From assembly GCA_048594975.1 (NCBI GenBank), contig JBMDXQ010000161.1, positions 1 through 34,389 of the forward strand: a DNA stretch of 34,389 nucleotides, read 5' to 3'. The notes under the pieces are model-generated. The model was not told where the DNA came from and did not search any database. It saw only the letters and a list, made by a program, of their open reading frames with translations. A program made the translations under genes and the position numbers. This DNA comes from JBMDXB01 sp048594975. GTDB taxonomy: Bacteria; Acidobacteriota; Vicinamibacteria; Vicinamibacterales; 2-12-FULL-66-21. Shown here piece by piece: positions 32,609 through 34,389 of this stretch. Position 1 is the stretch's first letter; each line of letters begins with the position of its first letter.

Positions 32609-32648
32609 GACTCTGACTCTGACTCTGACTCTGACTCTGACTCTGACT
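32609..32648 (+). repeat. Tandem hexamer repeat (GACTCT)
   Basis: Six perfect GACTCT units run from 32609 to 32644, followed by a partial GACT; a degenerate GACTTC unit precedes them. The array occupies the space between the divergent promoters of the deaminase operon and upp. Confidence 0.95.
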
Positions 32649-32673
32649 TACGACGCTCGACTGTCGACTGCGG

Positions 32674-32679
32674 TATAGT
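32674..32679 (+). promoter_or_regulatory. -10 box of upp, likely leaderless
   Basis: TATAGT ends 8 nt before the GTG start at 32688. No Shine-Dalgarno sequence is present. The -35 area lies directly beside the hexamer repeat. Confidence 0.45.
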
Positions 32680-32687
32680 GAACCCCC

Positions 32688-33311
32688 GTGCCGCTCCACC
32701 TGGTCGAGCACCCGCTCGTGCACGACGCGCTGGCGGCGCTGCGCGACGCCACCACCTCGCGGGACGTCTTCCGGCGCATGGCGTTTCGTGTCAGCCTGCT
32801 GCTGGCCGCGGAAGCCACCCGCGATGTGCCCTCCGAACCGGTGATCGTGCAGACGCCGCTCGCCCCGGCCGACGCCCGCCGCGTCACCTCCGACGTCGTG
32901 GTCGTGCCGGTGCTGCGCGCTGGGCTCGGGATGCTGGACGCGGTGCTCGCGCTCATTCCCACGGCGCGGGTCGGCCACATCGGGCTGCAGCGCGACGAGC
33001 TGACGGCGGTCGCCTCGCAGTACTACTCCAAGCTGCCGGCCAGTCTGGACAGCAGCTTCGTGCTCATGGTCGACCCGATGCTGGCGACCGGCGGCAGCGC
33101 CGTGGCGGCGCTCGACCTGCTCCGTCACGCCGGGGCGCGCCGCGTCCACATGATCTGCATCGTAGCGGCGCCCGAAGGCCTTGCGCTGCTCGAGCGGTTC
33201 CATCCCGACGTCCACGTCTTCACGCCGGCCGTCGACCATGGGCTCAACGCGCACAAGTTCATCCTCCCCGGCCTGGGGGATTTCGGCGACCGACTCTACG
33301 GCACGGTTTGA
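32688..33311 (+). CDS. upp: Uracil phosphoribosyltransferase
   Basis: A 207-residue enzyme of normal family length (about 208) that makes UMP from uracil and PRPP. The conserved start HLVEHPLVHDALAALRD, the VPVLRAGLGMLDAVLALIP block, the PRPP motif VLMVDPMLATGGSAVAAL and the C-terminal uracil-binding stretch PAVDHGLNAHKFILPGLGDFGDRLYGT are all present. The start is GTG, 8 nt from a -10 box. It is transcribed away from the purine-salvage operon, so the two arms of base salvage share one control region. A citryl-CoA lyase-like gene follows after 34 nt, probably in the same transcript. Confidence 0.96.
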   Translation: MPLHLVEHPLVHDALAALRDATTSRDVFRRMAFRVSLLLAAEATRDVPSEPVIVQTPLAPADARRVTSDVVVVPVLRAGLGMLDAVLALIPTARVGHIGLQRDELTAVASQYYSKLPASLDSSFVLMVDPMLATGGSAVAALDLLRHAGARRVHMICIVAAPEGLALLERFHPDVHVFTPAVDHGLNAHKFILPGLGDFGDRLYGTV

Positions 33312-33345
33312 CGGCCGGCGGTCATCCCGCCAGCAGGAGCCAGCC

Positions 33346-34194
33346 ATGATCACGCGGAGCAGCGACACGCCGGCCGAGCGGCGCAGCCAGCGGCGTACCA
33401 GCGACGACAAGTGGCGCACCGCGCTGACCTGCATCGAGCCGAACAAAATCCTGGTGCGCGGGTATCCACTCGACGAAATGATGGGCCGGCTGACGTTCGG
33501 CGAGGCGATTTATCTGCTGCTGATGGGCGAAGTGCCCTCGCCGGGGATCGCCAGCTTGTTCGAGGCGATGCTGGTGTCGTTCATCGACCACGGGGCGACA
33601 CCGCCCTCGACGCTGGCGGCGCGCAACACCGCCACCACCGGCGCGCCGCTGCGCGCCTGTGTCGCGGCCGGCGTGCTCGGGTTCGGGCGCTACCACGGGG
33701 GCGACATCGAGGCGTGCATGCAGCTGGTGCACAACGGGCTCGAGCAGGTGCGGCAGGGCGTGACGTACCGCGAGGCGGCGACGCGGATCGTGACGCCGTA
33801 CCTGGAAGCCGGCGAGCGGGTCCCCGGGTTCGGCCACCGCTACCACACCCGCGATCCACGCGCCGCCCGCCTGTTCCAGATGGCGCTCGAGCTCGAGGTC
33901 GAAGCGGAGCACATCCAGATGATCCGCGCCGTGGAGATGACCCTGGCCGATCAGCGGTCCGAGAACGAGCCGCCGCTGCCGATCAACATCGACGGCGCGA
34001 TCGCGGCGCTGTGCGGGGATCTCGGCATTGCACCGGCCGTCGCCGACGCACTCGTGATCGTTTCGCGGCTGCCCGGTCTCGCCGCCCAGACGCTGGAGGA
34101 ATGCAACCGCCAGGAGCCGATGCGGCAGATCGACCCCAAAGACCACGTGTACGACGGACCGAGCGAGCGCCGGCTTCCGGAGCGGCGGAAGTAG
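33346..34194 (+). CDS. Citryl-CoA lyase-like (short citrate synthase family) protein
   Basis: A 282-residue protein of the citrate synthase superfamily, matching the short form annotated as citryl-CoA lyase. Catalytic-type residues are the His in GRYHGGDIEA, the His in VPGFGHRYHTRDPRA (CoA/oxaloacetate site) and Asp in PINIDGAIAALCGD. It lacks the N-terminal part of full citrate synthases (about 430 residues). Citryl-CoA lyase splits citryl-CoA to acetyl-CoA and oxaloacetate in some reverse TCA variants; related short forms act on other acyl-CoAs, so the substrate is open. AGGAG at 33335-33339 serves ATG 33346. It may be co-transcribed with upp; the link to nucleotide salvage is not obvious. 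Confidence 0.85.
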   Translation: MITRSSDTPAERRSQRRTSDDKWRTALTCIEPNKILVRGYPLDEMMGRLTFGEAIYLLLMGEVPSPGIASLFEAMLVSFIDHGATPPSTLAARNTATTGAPLRACVAAGVLGFGRYHGGDIEACMQLVHNGLEQVRQGVTYREAATRIVTPYLEAGERVPGFGHRYHTRDPRAARLFQMALELEVEAEHIQMIRAVEMTLADQRSENEPPLPINIDGAIAALCGDLGIAPAVADALVIVSRLPGLAAQTLEECNRQEPMRQIDPKDHVYDGPSERRLPERRK

Positions 34195-34221
34195 GTGATA
34201 GACTCAGGGTTTCTCGAGGTT

Positions 34222-34296
34222 GGGCGCTTGGCTCAGCGGTAGAGCATCGCCTTCACACGGCGGGGGTCAGTGGTTCGAATCCACTAGCGCCCACCA
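34222..34296 (+). tRNA. tRNA-Val (CAC)
   Basis: The acceptor stem GGGCGCT (34222-34228) pairs with AGCGCCC (34286-34292), then A and the encoded CCA (34294-34296). The anticodon stem TCGCC/GGCGG encloses the loop TTCACAC, giving anticodon CAC (Val GUG). The T-loop GGTTCGAATCC and D-arm GCTCAGCGGTAGAGC are canonical. The 93 bases after it, to the window end, show no gene. Confidence 0.96.
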
Positions 34297-34389
34297 ATCT
34301 CGCCTGCAGTCCTACATCTGTGAGGAAGCTGCGGTTCCCACGCCCGGCGAGCTCACGCCAGCATCACGCGGGTGTTAACCACCGCAGCG

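Noticed and set aside
32609..32648. Ser-Asp repeat peptide read through the hexamer array
   Set aside because: The (SD)n translation comes only from GACTCT units in a long antisense frame without a start signal.

Overview
This window is a high-GC bacterial chromosome segment with tightly packed genes on both strands. It most likely comes from an Acidobacteriota member, perhaps class Vicinamibacteria. The clues are an 800-residue MacB/FtsX-type permease of the acidobacterial 'ADOP' kind plus a decayed relative of it, secreted YtcJ-like amidohydrolases, a GAFTDA-type NtrC regulator, and degenerate heptamer repeats between genes. The assignment is inference; no 16S or marker tree was possible. 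No transposase, prophage, CRISPR array or rRNA was seen.

Layout. (1) 1-1900: tRNA-Phe, then a minus-strand operon of a nitrilase-superfamily hydrolase (catalytic Lys replaced by Met), a small lipocalin-like protein and a lipoprotein. (2) 1880-4216: a decayed region with a frameshifted SRPBCC remnant fused upstream of an intact PMT/ArnT-like glycosyltransferase, followed by a frameshifted permease fragment. (3) 4217-5922: rsgA and a divergent ankyrin lipoprotein separated by a 19-bp operator-like palindrome. (4) 5880-11396: a hybrid histidine kinase overlapping treZ, which overlaps a glycogen debranching enzyme (trehalose/glycogen operon, minus strand). (5) 11471-12999: a ClpP-like protease and a divergent DUF2231-Rieske fusion. 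(6) 13033-17764: a three-gene operon (SDR epimerase, DapA-like aldolase, secreted amidohydrolase) and a divergent GNAT acetyltransferase. (7) 17826-26183: a DUF3052-like protein, then a plus-strand efflux/signalling operon of membrane-fusion protein, ABC ATPase, ADOP-type permease, NtrC-family regulator and NtrY-like kinase. It is preceded by a good sigma-54 -24/-12 match with an upstream dyad. (8) 26213-29091: a CHASE-domain kinase divergent from an MscS channel. (9) 29088-34194: a nucleoside-salvage region, with a minus-strand operon of amidohydrolase (deaminase type), hpt, rpiB and deoC, and divergent upp followed by a citryl-CoA lyase-like gene. tRNA-Val closes the window.

The most interesting system is the rpiB-deoC pair. 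DeoC carries an amphipathic N-terminal helix like a bacterial-microcompartment encapsulation peptide, followed by a Cys cluster. RpiB carries an N-terminal module resembling the start of EutT/EutQ and has Asp where the active-site Cys is expected. This matches cargo of 'sugar-phosphate-utilising' (SPU) microcompartments, here placed in a purine-salvage operon with no shell genes in view. Other notable signals are a self-contained sigma-54 efflux/two-component operon, several -10 boxes 6-9 nt from start codons (leaderless transcripts), and short tandem repeats placed at promoters or operon junctions.

All family names rest on motif recognition by eye; no database search was possible.
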